Shown here one piece after another: positions 54,921 through 64,000 of a DNA stretch of 64,000 nucleotides; position 1 is the stretch's first letter; each line of letters begins with the position of its first letter. This DNA is from Streptosporangium brasiliense (GTDB lineage: Bacteria > Actinomycetota > Actinomycetes > Streptosporangiales > Streptosporangiaceae), in the NCBI RefSeq assembly GCF_030811595.1, contig NZ_JAUSRB010000002.1, positions 2,728,001 to 2,792,000 of the forward strand. Reading direction: 5' to 3'. Both the position numbers and the translations under genes were made by a program. The notes under the pieces are model-generated. The model was not told the DNA's origin. It made no database searches and worked only from the letters and a program-made list of their open reading frames with translations.

Positions 54921-55337
54921 CTACGGGCACGCGTATGACCAGCCCGTCCAGGACTCCACCTCGATGAGGACGACCGGACCCCGCGGCGGGCGGTCACGGT
55001 AGGGCGGATATCGCTCCGCCAGCCGTGCCAGGGCCCGTTCCCGGGACGGGCCCTCTCCGGTGATCCGCGCCCTGCCGTCGGCGCGGACCCACCACAGCCG
55101 TGACCAGTCGTCGTCGTAGTGGTCCACCAGCAGGCACACCCGGTCGTTGGCCGCGATGTTGCGCAGGCGGCGCAGGTCCGTCGTCCGCTTGGGCTTGTGG
55201 TCGACCGCGAAGGCGACCGTGTCGCCGTCCAGGTCGAAGGTGACCGGCACCAGGTGAGGCGTGCCGTGGGCGTCGGCCGTGGCCAGCCGGGCGACCCGGG
55301 CCGCCTGGAACCTCGCGCGCGCCTGCGCCTCGTCCAT
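54921..55337 (-). CDS. PPOX-class F420/FMN-dependent protein (TIGR03668-like)
   Basis: A 138-residue split-barrel flavin/F420-binding protein. The usual segments are RVARLATADAHGTPHLVPVT, VAFAVDHKPKRTTDLRRLRN and VCLLVDHYDDDWSRLWWVRA, each quoted in part, which closely follow the TIGR03668 group of F420-dependent oxidoreductases. ATG 55337 (MDEAQARARF) is preferred; ATG 55349 adds four residues. Substrate and physiological reaction are unknown. It lies on the same strand downstream of the class I fumarase, separated by a hairpin. Confidence 0.82.
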   Translation of the reverse strand: MDEAQARARFQAARVARLATADAHGTPHLVPVTFDLDGDTVAFAVDHKPKRTTDLRRLRNIAANDRVCLLVDHYDDDWSRLWWVRADGRARITGEGPSRERALARLAERYPPYRDRPPRGPVVLIEVESWTGWSYACP

Positions 55338-55415
55338 CCAGCCATTCAACCAAGCGGCCCGCGGGGCACGCCGCAGGAGGACCCGCCCCGCCGACCGGCC
55401 GGACCGCGGACGGCG

Positions 55416-55444
55416 AAGGCCCGGCTCGCGGGGAGCCGGGCCTT
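55416..55444 (-). terminator. Terminator of the class I fumarase gene
   Basis: Perfect 12-bp inverted repeat AAGGCCCGGCTC and complement with a 5-base loop (GCGGG), 22 bp past the fumarase stop. Confidence 0.75.
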
Positions 55445-55465
55445 GCGTGATCAGGTGTCAGGGGG

Positions 55466-57118
<1,653 letters not shown>

Positions 57119-57373
57119 CGTCTTCGATCCTCCGTGCCGGGGGCCTTCGGTGCTCCTAGAGGGTACGGCCTCCCGATCGCGCTCGGCCGCCGTGGTGGGG
57201 GAGGGGGTCGCGTCCTCCCTCATCCCGTGGCCGATGGAGTGATATGGCCTGAAAAAGAGTATTTGGGGGAAGCATTAGCCACTCATGGCGTCCACCGTCC
57301 CGACATGTCCGAAGACACAGAGGAAGCTGGAAGAGGACCGGGTTAATCGGCCAGGACGGAGCCGGAGGGCATC

Positions 57374-57613
57374 GTGGACACCATCATGAGCAGCAATATC
57401 GTCATGATCGCGATCATCGCGGTTGTCGTGATCGTCGGGCTGACCGTCTCGTTGATCGTCCTGACGCTCAGGAACATCAGGGAGATTGACGGGCAGACTC
57501 CCCAGTGGCCGGTGAGTTGGCCGGAGCCGCCGGTGAAGTTGCCCCAGCAGCAGGTGGACGTCCCCCAGCAGCGGGCGAGCCTTCCGCACTCGGAGACGAA
57601 CCGGCCGCGCTGA
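57374..57613 (+). CDS. Small single-pass membrane protein, overlapped antisense by the EamA gene
   Basis: A 79-residue frame starting at GTG 57374, with a GGAGGG site six bases upstream. One helix (about residues 8-32, IVMIAIIAVVVIVGLTVSLIVL) is followed by a Gln/Pro-rich soluble tail (PVKLPQQQVDVPQQRA). The last 137 bp run opposite to the C-terminal tail of the EamA gene. The good ribosome site and clean helix support it as real. The family is unknown. Confidence 0.6.
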   Translation: MDTIMSSNIVMIAIIAVVVIVGLTVSLIVLTLRNIREIDGQTPQWPVSWPEPPVKLPQQQVDVPQQRASLPHSETNRPR

Positions 57614-58472
57614 GGCCGATGACGATCCCGGCGATCACCAGGGCGGCCCCCAGCAGGTCGGGCACGGAGGGCGTGCCCAGGCCGAGGACCACGCCGGTGA
57701 CGATGGCGCCGACCGGGATCAGCCCGGCGAACAGCCCCGCGGTACCCGGGCCGAGCCGCGGGAGCGCGTCGTACCAGAGGAAGAACGCCACGGCGGTCAC
57801 GATCAGCGACTGGTAGCCCAGGCCCAGGGCCTCGGGGAGAGTCGGCGTGCGCAGCATCGCGCCGCCGTCCGCGAGCAGGCCGGCGACGGCCAGCAGCGGC
57901 ACGGCCAGCGCCGCCGAGTAGGCCGAGACACGGACCGCCCCCAGCTTGGGCAGCAGCGGGATGGCCAGCAGCGAGAAGCAGATCTCGCAGAACAGCGCCC
58001 CCAGCGACCACATCAGTCCCGACAGGTCGCCGCTGCCCAGCCCGGTGGCCAGCGTCGCGCCGGCCACCACCACCGTCGCCGCCCCGACGACCCGCGGCGA
58101 GGGACGGCCGTCGAGCAGGGCGAGCGCCAGCGGAACGGTGCCGAGCACGGTGCCGACCAGGGCGGGGCCGCCGTGCCGGGTGGCCTCGATCACGCAGACA
58201 TTGAAGATCACCAGCCCGAACAGCGACAGCGCGACCAGCAGCGCGCCCTCGCGGAGCGTGAGCCGTACGGCCCGCAGGCCCATGGCCCGGGTGACGGCGA
58301 GCAGGACGGCGGCGGCGAGCAGGTAGCGGAGAGCCTGGCCGCCGTAGACCGGATAGTCCTGGATCACGCCGGAGACCCCGGCCAGGGTGCCGACCAGGAA
58401 CATCGCCCCCGCCGCCTGGCCCAGGCCGCGCCCCCGCGTGGCGGGGACGGCTGTGATGACATCTGCGTTCAT
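57477..58472 (-). CDS. EamA-family (DMT) transporter
   Basis: A 331-residue drug/metabolite exporter with about ten hydrophobic helices in two repeats (VIEATRHGGPALVGTVLGTV in the first half; ALPRLGPGTAGLFAGLIPVG in the second). A low-complexity Ser/Pro/Ala/Gly tail (about 45 residues after the last helix) is encoded opposite the small membrane protein gene. ATG 58472 or in-frame ATG 58481 start it. It is divergent from a MocR regulator, the usual arrangement for an exporter controlled by its neighbour. Confidence 0.85.
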   Translation of the reverse strand: MNADVITAVPATRGRGLGQAAGAMFLVGTLAGVSGVIQDYPVYGGQALRYLLAAAVLLAVTRAMGLRAVRLTLREGALLVALSLFGLVIFNVCVIEATRHGGPALVGTVLGTVPLALALLDGRPSPRVVGAATVVVAGATLATGLGSGDLSGLMWSLGALFCEICFSLLAIPLLPKLGAVRVSAYSAALAVPLLAVAGLLADGGAMLRTPTLPEALGLGYQSLIVTAVAFFLWYDALPRLGPGTAGLFAGLIPVGAIVTGVVLGLGTPSVPDLLGAALVIAGIVIGLSAAGSSPSAEGSPAAGGRPPAAGATSPAAPANSPATGESARQSP

Positions 58473-58490
58473 GTCGGCCATGCTAGGAGG

Positions 58491-58540
58491 CCAATGGTTC
58501 CCGAAACGGGTCCAATCAACCGCTGAGAACGAGGACCAAT
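58491..58540. promoter_or_regulatory. Three CCAAT direct repeats in the MocR/EamA spacer
   Basis: CCAAT occurs at 58491, 58512 and 58536, 21 and 24 bp apart, near two helical turns each. A small CCCG-AAA-CGGG repeat lies between the first two. MocR proteins often bind direct repeats in their divergent promoters. Confidence 0.45.
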
Positions 58541-59982
58541 TGGCCGATCTGCATGTGACCGTCGACCGGGCGGCAGGCGGGATCGCCGGGCAGATCGCCC
58601 GTGAGCTGCGGCAGGCCGTACGGCAGGGCAGGCTCCCGGCGGGAGAGCGGCTGCCGGCCAGCCGTGAGCTGGCCAAGGACCTGGGGCTGTCGCGGGGCGT
58701 GGTCGTGGAGGCGTACGAGCAGCTCGTCGCGGAAGGGTTCCTGATCTCGCGGGTCGGCGCGGGCACCAGCGTGGCCCCGGCGGCGAGCCGGCCCCCGGCG
58801 GAGACCGCCCGCACCACCCTGGCCGCCGGCAAGCCGTACTACGGGAGCCGTTCCACCTCCCCCGACCTGAGCGCCTTCCCCCGCGAGCGGTGGCTCGCCG
58901 CCATCAGACGCGCCCTCGCCACCCTGCCCGCCGACGCGCTCGACTACGGCGACCCCGGTGGCATCCCCGGCCTGCGCGAGGAGCTGGCCGGCTACCTGAG
59001 GAGGGTCCGGGCGGCCGACGTCAGCCCGGACAACCTGGTGATCGTCGGCGGGGTGGCCCAAGGGCTGAGCCTGACGCTCCAAGCGCTCACCGGGCAGCCC
59101 GCAGAGGGCCGGGCCACCCATGACCTGAACTGGTTCGTCGACCGGATCGCCCACCCCGCGCCGCTCCCCGGCCGGATCCGGCTGGCCGTCGAAGACCCCA
59201 CCAGCCTGCGCCAGCTCCCGCTGCTCCGCGCGGCGGGGGCCGACCTGGTCGCGGTCCCGGTGGACGGCGAGGGCGTCGACGTCACGGCCCTGGCCGCGAC
59301 CGGGGCGCGGGCGGTGCTGCTCACCCCCGCCCACCAGTACCCCACCGGCGTGGTGCTCTCCCCCCGGCGCCGCGCCGCGCTGATCGAGTGGGCCACCGGG
59401 ACCGGCGCGATGATCCTTGAGGACGACTACGACGCGGAGTTCCGGTTCGACCGCGACCCGGTGGGCTGCCTGCAGGGCCTCGCCCCCGGCCACGTGGTCA
59501 TGGCCGGGAGCGTGAGCAAGTCCCTCGCCCCGGGGCTCCGGCTGGGCTGGGTGGTGGCCCCGCCCGGGATCGCCGAGTCGGTCCGGCTGGCCCGCGGCGA
59601 GCTGGACCTGGGTTCGCCGGTCCTGGAGCAGTACGCGCTGGCCGACCTCATCCGGACCGGCGGCTACGACCGGCACCTGCGGAGGATGCGCCGGGAGTAC
59701 CGGGCCCGGCGCGACGCCTTCGTGCGGGCGCTGGCCGACCACCTGCCCGAGATCACGGTGCGCGGCGTCTCCGCGGGGCTGCACCTGTTCGCCGAGCTGC
59801 CCGGCGGCTGGGACGAGCACTCGGCCGCCGAGACGGCCCGGGCGTGCGGCCTCGCCGTCGAGCCGGCGGGTCCGATGCGCAACGCCCCCGGGCCGCCCGC
59901 CCTGGTCATGGGCTTCGCCCGCCTCCCCGTCCACCACGCCGACCAGACCATCCGCGCCTTCGCGGCCGGCCTGCCCCACTGA
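58540..59982 (+). CDS. MocR-type regulator (GntR DNA-binding domain with PLP aminotransferase-like domain)
   Basis: A 480-residue fusion. Residues of about 1-75 are a GntR winged helix (GRLPAGERLPASRELAKDLGLSRGVVVEAYEQL, quoted in pieces elsewhere as PASRELAKDLGLSR). The rest is a fold-type I aminotransferase-like domain with YGDPGGIPGLREELAGYLRR, LTPAHQYPTG, ILEDDYDAEFRFD and the PLP Lys in SVSKSLAPGLRLGW. A TTG start at 58540 with GAGG six bases upstream gives the common MocR beginning (LADLHVTVDR); GTG 58555 is an alternative. Divergent from the EamA exporter. Confidence 0.88.
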   Translation: MADLHVTVDRAAGGIAGQIARELRQAVRQGRLPAGERLPASRELAKDLGLSRGVVVEAYEQLVAEGFLISRVGAGTSVAPAASRPPAETARTTLAAGKPYYGSRSTSPDLSAFPRERWLAAIRRALATLPADALDYGDPGGIPGLREELAGYLRRVRAADVSPDNLVIVGGVAQGLSLTLQALTGQPAEGRATHDLNWFVDRIAHPAPLPGRIRLAVEDPTSLRQLPLLRAAGADLVAVPVDGEGVDVTALAATGARAVLLTPAHQYPTGVVLSPRRRAALIEWATGTGAMILEDDYDAEFRFDRDPVGCLQGLAPGHVVMAGSVSKSLAPGLRLGWVVAPPGIAESVRLARGELDLGSPVLEQYALADLIRTGGYDRHLRRMRREYRARRDAFVRALADHLPEITVRGVSAGLHLFAELPGGWDEHSAAETARACGLAVEPAGPMRNAPGPPALVMGFARLPVHHADQTIRAFAAGLPH

Positions 59983-60018
59983 CCGCGACGCCTGTTTGAC
60001 GGCGACGCCTGTTTGTTG

Positions 60019-60312
60019 GCGACGCTGCGCGTCGCGGCTCGGGTGCTGGTAACCGGTGGCTTCCCTCGTCGCTCGTCCGCTGTGTTGTTGGCGACGCTGC
60101 GCGTCGCGGCTCGGGTGCTGGTAACCGGTGGCTTCCCTCGTCGCTCGTCCGCTGTGTTGTTGGCGACGCTGCGCGTCGCGGCTCGGGTGCTGATAACCGA
60201 TGGCTTCCCTCGTCGCTCGTCCGCTGCGCTCCCTCGCTCCTCGGTCCAGCCACCGGCGCACCCTCGCGGGCTCCCTCGCTCCTCGGTCCAGCTCACCGGC
60301 GCACCCTCGCGG
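60019..60312. repeat. 72-bp repeat cluster B (three units plus duplicated tail)
   Basis: Units start at 60019, 60091 and 60163 (exact 72-bp period); the first two are near-identical and the third carries small changes (CTGATAACCGATGG). A 42-bp tail unit beginning GCTCCCTCGCTCCTCGGTCC follows twice (60228 and 60270) and begins a third time at 60312. Short GCGACGCCTGTTTG copies precede it at 59985 and 60003. It fills most of the 434-bp gene-free stretch 59983-60416. Same family as cluster A. Confidence 0.92.
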
Positions 60313-60353
60313 GCTCCCTTGGGGGTAGATGGTCTTCATGTCCTGACAAATCC

Positions 60354-60383
60354 TTGACGAGTTCCGATGCCTTCGCTTAGAAC
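60354..60383 (+). promoter_or_regulatory. Candidate promoter of the inositol operon
   Basis: TTGACG (60354-60359) and TTAGAA (60377-60382) are separated by 17 bp, fitting a housekeeping promoter about 35 bp before the first start codon. A GGAG site (60409-60412) precedes ATG 60417. Confidence 0.5.
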
Positions 60384-60416
60384 TGGAGGTCAGCCGCTAT
60401 CTCCCTCGGAGGCATC

Positions 60417-61394
60417 ATGCGTGTTGGTCTGCTAGGTCTTGGCCGGATCGGGGCATTCCACGCCGCGACGCTGGCGGCGCATCCCTGGGTCGAGGAGTTG
60501 GTGGTGGCCGACGCGGACGCCGCGCGGGCGGAGGAGATCGCCGCCAGGCTGGGCGCCGGGGTGGGCGACGCCTTCGACGCGGACGCGGTGGTGATCGCGA
60601 CTCCGACGGCGGGTCACGCGGAGCTGTTGCTGCGGGCCTGTGAGCTGGGGGTGCCGGCCTTCTGTGAGAAGCCGGTCGCGATCGGGGTGGAGGACACGCT
60701 GCGGGTCCTCAAGGCGGCCGGGCAGAGCGGGACGGTGGTGCACATCGGGTTCCAGCGGCGTTTCGACGCCGGTTACGCGGCGGCGCGGGCGGCGCTGCGC
60801 GGGGGCGGGCTGGGCACGTTGCACCGGGTGCACCTGGTCACCGCCGATCCCCGGCCGCCGGCGGCCGGTTACGTGCCCGCCTCGGGGGGGATCTTCCGGG
60901 ACTGTCACATCCATGATTTCGACATCCTGCGCTGGGTCACCGGCCGTGAGGTGGAGACCGTCTATGCCGCCGGTGCCAACCGGGGCGCGGCCTTCTTCGC
61001 CGAGGCCGGTGACGTCGACACCAGTGCCGCGCTGCTCATCCTGGACGACGGCACGCTGGTGACGGTGCAGGGCTCGCGCTACAACGGCGCCGGGTACGAC
61101 GTGCGGATGGAGCTGGCGGGCACGATGGGGACCCAGGTGGCGGGTCTGGATCGGCGTGTGCCGCTGACCAGCGCCGAGGGGTGGCAGCCGCCGGGTGAGC
61201 CGTGGCCGGACTTCGCCGTCAGGTTCGAGGCCGCCTACGTGGCCGAGATGGGCGCGTTCCTGGCCGCGGCGCGGGGCGAGCGGGAGAGTCCCTGCACGGT
61301 CGATGACGCCCTGGCCGCGCTCTACGTCGCCGAGGCCGCCGAGCTGTCCAGGCGCGAGGGGCGTCCGGTCCGGATGGCGGAGGTGACCAAGTGA
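60417..61394 (+). CDS. iolG: Gfo/Idh/MocA-type inositol 2-dehydrogenase
   Basis: A 325-residue NAD-dependent oxidoreductase. The N-terminal Rossmann fold has VGLLGLGRIGAFHA; the hallmark Lys is in AFCEKPVAIG (about residue 86). The second domain has GGIFRDCHIHDFDILRW with the catalytic Asp and His typical of inositol 2-dehydrogenases. The neighbouring IolC and IolE-like genes support oxidation of myo-inositol to scyllo-inosose. It overlaps the next gene by 4 bp (GTGA). Confidence 0.87.
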   Translation: MRVGLLGLGRIGAFHAATLAAHPWVEELVVADADAARAEEIAARLGAGVGDAFDADAVVIATPTAGHAELLLRACELGVPAFCEKPVAIGVEDTLRVLKAAGQSGTVVHIGFQRRFDAGYAAARAALRGGGLGTLHRVHLVTADPRPPAAGYVPASGGIFRDCHIHDFDILRWVTGREVETVYAAGANRGAAFFAEAGDVDTSAALLILDDGTLVTVQGSRYNGAGYDVRMELAGTMGTQVAGLDRRVPLTSAEGWQPPGEPWPDFAVRFEAAYVAEMGAFLAAARGERESPCTVDDALAALYVAEAAELSRREGRPVRMAEVTK

Positions 61395-62269
61395 AGACCG
61401 CCGCTGCCCCGATCTCCTGGGGCGTCTGCGAGGTGCCGGGCTGGGGCCGCCAGCTCGACCGTTCCCAGGTGCTCGCCGAGATGCGCGACCTGGGCCTGAC
61501 GGCCACCGAGCTCGGGCCGCAGGGGTTCCTGCCGCCCTCGCCGTCGCGCTGCCGTTCCCTGCTCGCCGGGTACGGCCTGCGGGCGGTCGGCGGGTTCGTC
61601 CCCGTGGTGCTGCACGACCCCCACCACGACCCGCTGCCGGAGGTCCGGGCCGCGATGCGGGCTTTCCGGGACGGCGAGGTGGAGGTGGTCGTGCTGGCCG
61701 CCGCCACCGGCGGGGAGAGCTACGACGCCAAGCCCGCCCTGGCGGCGGGCGGCTGGAAGACCCTGCTGGCCAACCTGGGCCGGATCCTCAAGCACGCCAA
61801 GGAGTTCGGCCGGACGGTCACCCTGCATCCGCATGTCGGGACCATGGTCGAGACCCGGCAGGAGGTGGAGCGGGTGCTCGAGGGCAGTGAGGTCGCGCTC
61901 TGCCTGGACACCGGTCATCTGCTGATCGGCGGCACCGACCCGATGGACCTCGTCCGTGCGGTCCCCGGGCGGATCGCGCACGTCCATCTCAAGGACGTCG
62001 ACGCGGGCCTGGCCGCGCGGGTCGGGGCGGGCGGGCTGTCCTACACCGAGGCGGTGCGGGCGGGGATCTACCGTCCGCTCGGCCAGGGCGAGGTGGACGT
62101 CGCCGGGATCGTGGCGGGGCTGGGCGCGGCCGGATACTCCGGCTGGTACGTCCTGGAGCAGGACGTCGTGCTCGGCGCCGGTGACGGCGCCGCGCCCCGG
62201 GAGAACGTCCGGGCGAGCCTGGCCTACCTGCGGGGGCTGGCCGGTGGGCGGGCGGAGGGGTCGGCGTGA
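61391..62269 (+). CDS. Sugar phosphate isomerase/epimerase-like protein, IolE/IolI type
   Basis: A 292-residue AP-endonuclease-2-like TIM barrel. APISWGVCEVPGWG at the N-terminus is characteristic of inosose dehydratase (IolE) and related proteins; metal-binding segments are visible as LHPHVGTMVET, LCLDTGHLLIGG, IAHVHLKDVD and VLEQDVVLG. In the inositol pathway it would dehydrate scyllo-inosose or isomerise it; IolE is more likely from the N-terminal motif. GTG 61391 overlaps the dehydrogenase stop. Confidence 0.83.
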   Translation: MKTAAAPISWGVCEVPGWGRQLDRSQVLAEMRDLGLTATELGPQGFLPPSPSRCRSLLAGYGLRAVGGFVPVVLHDPHHDPLPEVRAAMRAFRDGEVEVVVLAAATGGESYDAKPALAAGGWKTLLANLGRILKHAKEFGRTVTLHPHVGTMVETRQEVERVLEGSEVALCLDTGHLLIGGTDPMDLVRAVPGRIAHVHLKDVDAGLAARVGAGGLSYTEAVRAGIYRPLGQGEVDVAGIVAGLGAAGYSGWYVLEQDVVLGAGDGAAPRENVRASLAYLRGLAGGRAEGSA

Positions 62270-63231
62270 TCGAGGTGTTGACCATGGGGCGGGTGGGGGT
62301 GGACGTCTATCCGCTGCAGGTGGGGGTGGGGCTGCGGGAGGTGGAGACCTTCGGCAAGTATCTGGGCGGCAGTCCGGTCAACGTGGCGGTGGCGGCGGCC
62401 CGGCTGGGCCGCTCCAGTGCGGTGATCACCCGGACCGGGGCCGATCCGTTCGGGTTGTTCGTCCATGACGCGTTGCGGGCCTACGGGGTCGATGACCGGT
62501 ATGTCACGGCGGTGCCGGGGCTGCCGACGCCGGTGACGTTCTGTGAGATCCGGCCGCCGGAGGATTTCCCGCTGTATTTCTACCGGCATCCCAAGGCGCC
62601 GGATCTGGAGATCTTGGCGGGGGAGTTGGATCTGGAGGCGGTGGCCGGGGCGCGGGTGCTGTGGGCGACGGTGACGGGGTTGTCGCGGGAGCCGTCGCGG
62701 GGGGCGCATTTCGCGGCGTGGCGGGCGCGGGGGCGGCGGGTGCACACGGTGCTGGATCTGGATTACCGGCCGGTGTTCTGGCCGGGGGTGGGGGCGGCGC
62801 GGGCGCAGGTGCGGCGGGCGTTGGGGCAGGTGACGGTGGCGGTGGGGAATGTGGATGAGGTGGAGGTGGCCACCGGGGTGCGGGAGCCGTTGGCGGCGGG
62901 GCGGATGTTGCTGGAGGCGGGGGTGGAGCTGGCGGTGATCAAGCGGGGGTCGGCCGGGGTGGTGGGGATGACGCGGGCGCAGACGGTGGAGGTGGCGCCG
63001 GTGCCGGTGGAGGTGGTCAACGGGTTGGGGGCCGGTGACGCCTTCGGCGGGGCGTTGTGTCATGGGTTGTTGGAGGGGTGGCCGTTGGAGCGGGTGCTGC
63101 GGTTCGCCAACGCGGCGGGGGCGATCGTGGCGGGGCGGTTGGCCTGCGCGCCCGCCATGCCCACCCTCGACGAGGTGGGAGAGGTGCTCGGCCCGGAGTG
63201 GGCGGACCCGGCGCGGGGGAGCGGGCGTTGA
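62266..63231 (+). CDS. iolC: 5-dehydro-2-deoxygluconokinase (PfkB family)
   Basis: Phosphorylates 5-dehydro-2-deoxygluconate in inositol catabolism. The 321-residue PfkB kinase has GKYLGGSPVNVAVAAARLG near the N-terminus, and catalytic GLGAGDAFGGALCHGLL (anion hole and Asp about residue 253). ITRTGADPFG and FYRHPKAPDL are typical of IolC. GTG 62266 overlaps the preceding stop. Codon use from 62266 to about 63140 strongly favours G in third position (GCG, GTG, GGG, CGG, TTG), in contrast to the C-rich neighbours. Confidence 0.9.
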   Translation: MIEVLTMGRVGVDVYPLQVGVGLREVETFGKYLGGSPVNVAVAAARLGRSSAVITRTGADPFGLFVHDALRAYGVDDRYVTAVPGLPTPVTFCEIRPPEDFPLYFYRHPKAPDLEILAGELDLEAVAGARVLWATVTGLSREPSRGAHFAAWRARGRRVHTVLDLDYRPVFWPGVGAARAQVRRALGQVTVAVGNVDEVEVATGVREPLAAGRMLLEAGVELAVIKRGSAGVVGMTRAQTVEVAPVPVEVVNGLGAGDAFGGALCHGLLEGWPLERVLRFANAAGAIVAGRLACAPAMPTLDEVGEVLGPEWADPARGSGR

Positions 63232-64000
63232 GCGCGACAGGCCCGGAGCCGGCGGGCGCCCGGCCGGATGCGCCGGAGCCGGCGGGCGCCGTGCCGGGCG
63301 TGAGCGCGGAGGGCTACCGGGAGCTGCGCGAGACCCGCGCGCGCTCTCCCTGGCGGGTGGCCGAGGCGGCGGCGGCCCGGCGGCGGCGGAGCCTGCTGGA
63401 GGACCGCGACCGGCTTCTGATCGTCGCGGCCGACCACACGGCGCGGGGCGCGCTCGGTGTCGCCGGCCGGCCGATGGCCATGGCCGGCCGCGTCGAGCTG
63501 CTGGCGCGGCTCATGACCGCCCTGGCCCGGCCGGGGGTGGACGGCCTGCTGGCCACCCCCGACATCGTGGAGGACCTGCTGCTGCTCGGCGCGCTGGAGG
63601 GCAAGCTCGTCATCGGCTCGATGAACCGGGGCGGCCTGCAGGGCGCGGCCTTCGAGTTCGACGACCGCTTCACCGCCTACGACGCCGCCTCGATCGTCCG
63701 GATGGGCCTGGACGGCGGCAAGATGCTCTGCCGGATCGGTCTGGACGACCCCGCGACCGCCGCCACCCTGGAGTCCTGCGCGACGGCGGTCACGGAGCTG
63801 GCCGGGCACGGCCTGATGGCGATGGTCGAGCCGTTCTGGTCGCGCAGGGTCGACGGCGCGGTCAGGCACGACCTGTCGCCGGAGGGGATGATCCACGCCA
63901 TCAGCGTCGGCCAGGGGCTCGGCGCGACCTCCGCGCACACGTGGCTGAAGATCCCGGTGGTCGACGACATGGAGCGGGTGATGCGGGCCACGACGCTGCC
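63228..64000 (+). CDS. Cgl0159-like (beta/alpha)8 aldolase-fold protein of the inositol cluster, cut by window end
   Basis: About 257 residues are visible; the rest lies outside. After a Pro/Ala-rich N-terminus the fold begins with LLIVAADHTARGALGVAGRP, followed by LLATPDIVEDLLLLGALEGK, IGSMNRGGL and MAMVEPFW, as in the aldolase-like Cgl0159 family found next to iolC in Corynebacterium. It starts at TTG 63228 overlapping the iolC stop (TTGA), with GGGGGAGCG upstream. Probable step: late inositol catabolism (aldolase-like), not shown by sequence alone. Confidence 0.8.
   Translation, partial: MSATGPEPAGARPDAPEPAGAVPGVSAEGYRELRETRARSPWRVAEAAAARRRRSLLEDRDRLLIVAADHTARGALGVAGRPMAMAGRVELLARLMTALARPGVDGLLATPDIVEDLLLLGALEGKLVIGSMNRGGLQGAAFEFDDRFTAYDAASIVRMGLDGGKMLCRIGLDDPATAATLESCATAVTELAGHGLMAMVEPFWSRRVDGAVRHDLSPEGMIHAISVGQGLGATSAHTWLKIPVVDDMERVMRATTL

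Noticed and set aside
60019..60312. CRISPR-like array
   Set aside because: Units are contiguous with no unique spacers, the period is 72 bp, and no cas genes are in the window.
59664..60339. Open frames across repeat cluster B encoding repeated RATREATGYQHPSRDAQRR-type peptides
   Set aside because: No ribosome site, no conserved domain; the same peptide would appear wherever the 72-bp repeat occurs and frames shift between units.
62224..63063. 279-codon minus-strand frame rich in His/Pro/Arg opposite iolC
   Set aside because: The composition follows directly from the G-ending codons of iolC read backwards; iolC motifs are intact.

Overview
The window is GC-rich (roughly 70% or more) with dense, short-spaced genes on both strands. 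Mycothiol chemistry (Mca), a GTP-type PEP carboxykinase, three Hanks-type Ser/Thr kinases, a PIN-PhoH ATPase, DUF4307, a TIGR04222 membrane protein and an F420/FMN-type PPOX protein all point to a filamentous actinomycete. A Streptosporangiaceae-like organism (Streptosporangium/Nonomuraea type) is my best guess; species cannot be named. I see no rRNA, tRNA, CRISPR array, phage or complete insertion sequence.

Layout. 1-8.6 kb: truncated M1 aminopeptidase lipoprotein, RDD membrane protein, tyrosine-catabolic HPPD divergent from an Lrp/AsnC regulator, a class A penicillin-binding protein, a DUF255 thioredoxin-fold protein, and a small toxin-antitoxin-like pair flanked by a decayed second copy of the DUF255 gene 5' region. 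8.7-16.9 kb: a LacI-controlled catabolic island with a ribose-type ABC importer, a phosphotriesterase-like hydrolase, a GATase1-like protein and a nucleoside hydrolase; lacI diverges from it and an M20 peptidase follows lacI. 17-25.4 kb: housekeeping block (mca, DUF4307, greA, NlpC/P60 hydrolase, TetR, pckG). 25.5-28.9 kb: a four-gene operon of a Gly/Cys-tailed TIGR04222 membrane protein, a DUF692 (MNIO) iron oxygenase, its SCO6045-like partner and a second TIGR04222 protein. This is the best candidate for an undescribed system, a membrane-tethered, MNIO-modified peptide. 29-33 kb: DUF7064/7065-like protein, hypothetical protein, cis-prenyltransferase, PIN-PhoH. 33-38.9 kb: AfsQ1/AfsQ2-like two-component system with a lipoprotein, divergent from a transglycosylase-like cell-wall protein across an ideal CRP-type operator; then a GT2 glycosyltransferase.

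38.9-45.7 kb: a probable 3-hydroxybutyrate-oligomer utilisation cluster on the minus strand (dehydrogenase, PucR/GAF regulator, MHS-type transporter, alpha/beta hydrolase, secreted esterase). 45.8-57.1 kb: GyrI-like protein, tautomerase, class II fumarase, three Ser/Thr kinases, Fe/Mn superoxide dismutase behind two Nur-like boxes, GNAT acetyltransferase, PPOX protein and a second, unrelated class I fumarase. 57.4-60 kb: small membrane protein overlapped antisense by an EamA exporter, itself divergent from a MocR regulator. 60.4-64 kb: start of a myo-inositol catabolic operon (Gfo/Idh dehydrogenase, IolE/IolI-like, IolC, Cgl0159-like aldolase-fold protein cut by the window end). A 72-bp repeat unit occurs in two clusters, at 44.7 and 60.0 kb.

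Assignments rest on recognition of protein motifs and on reading the DNA; no database search was possible.
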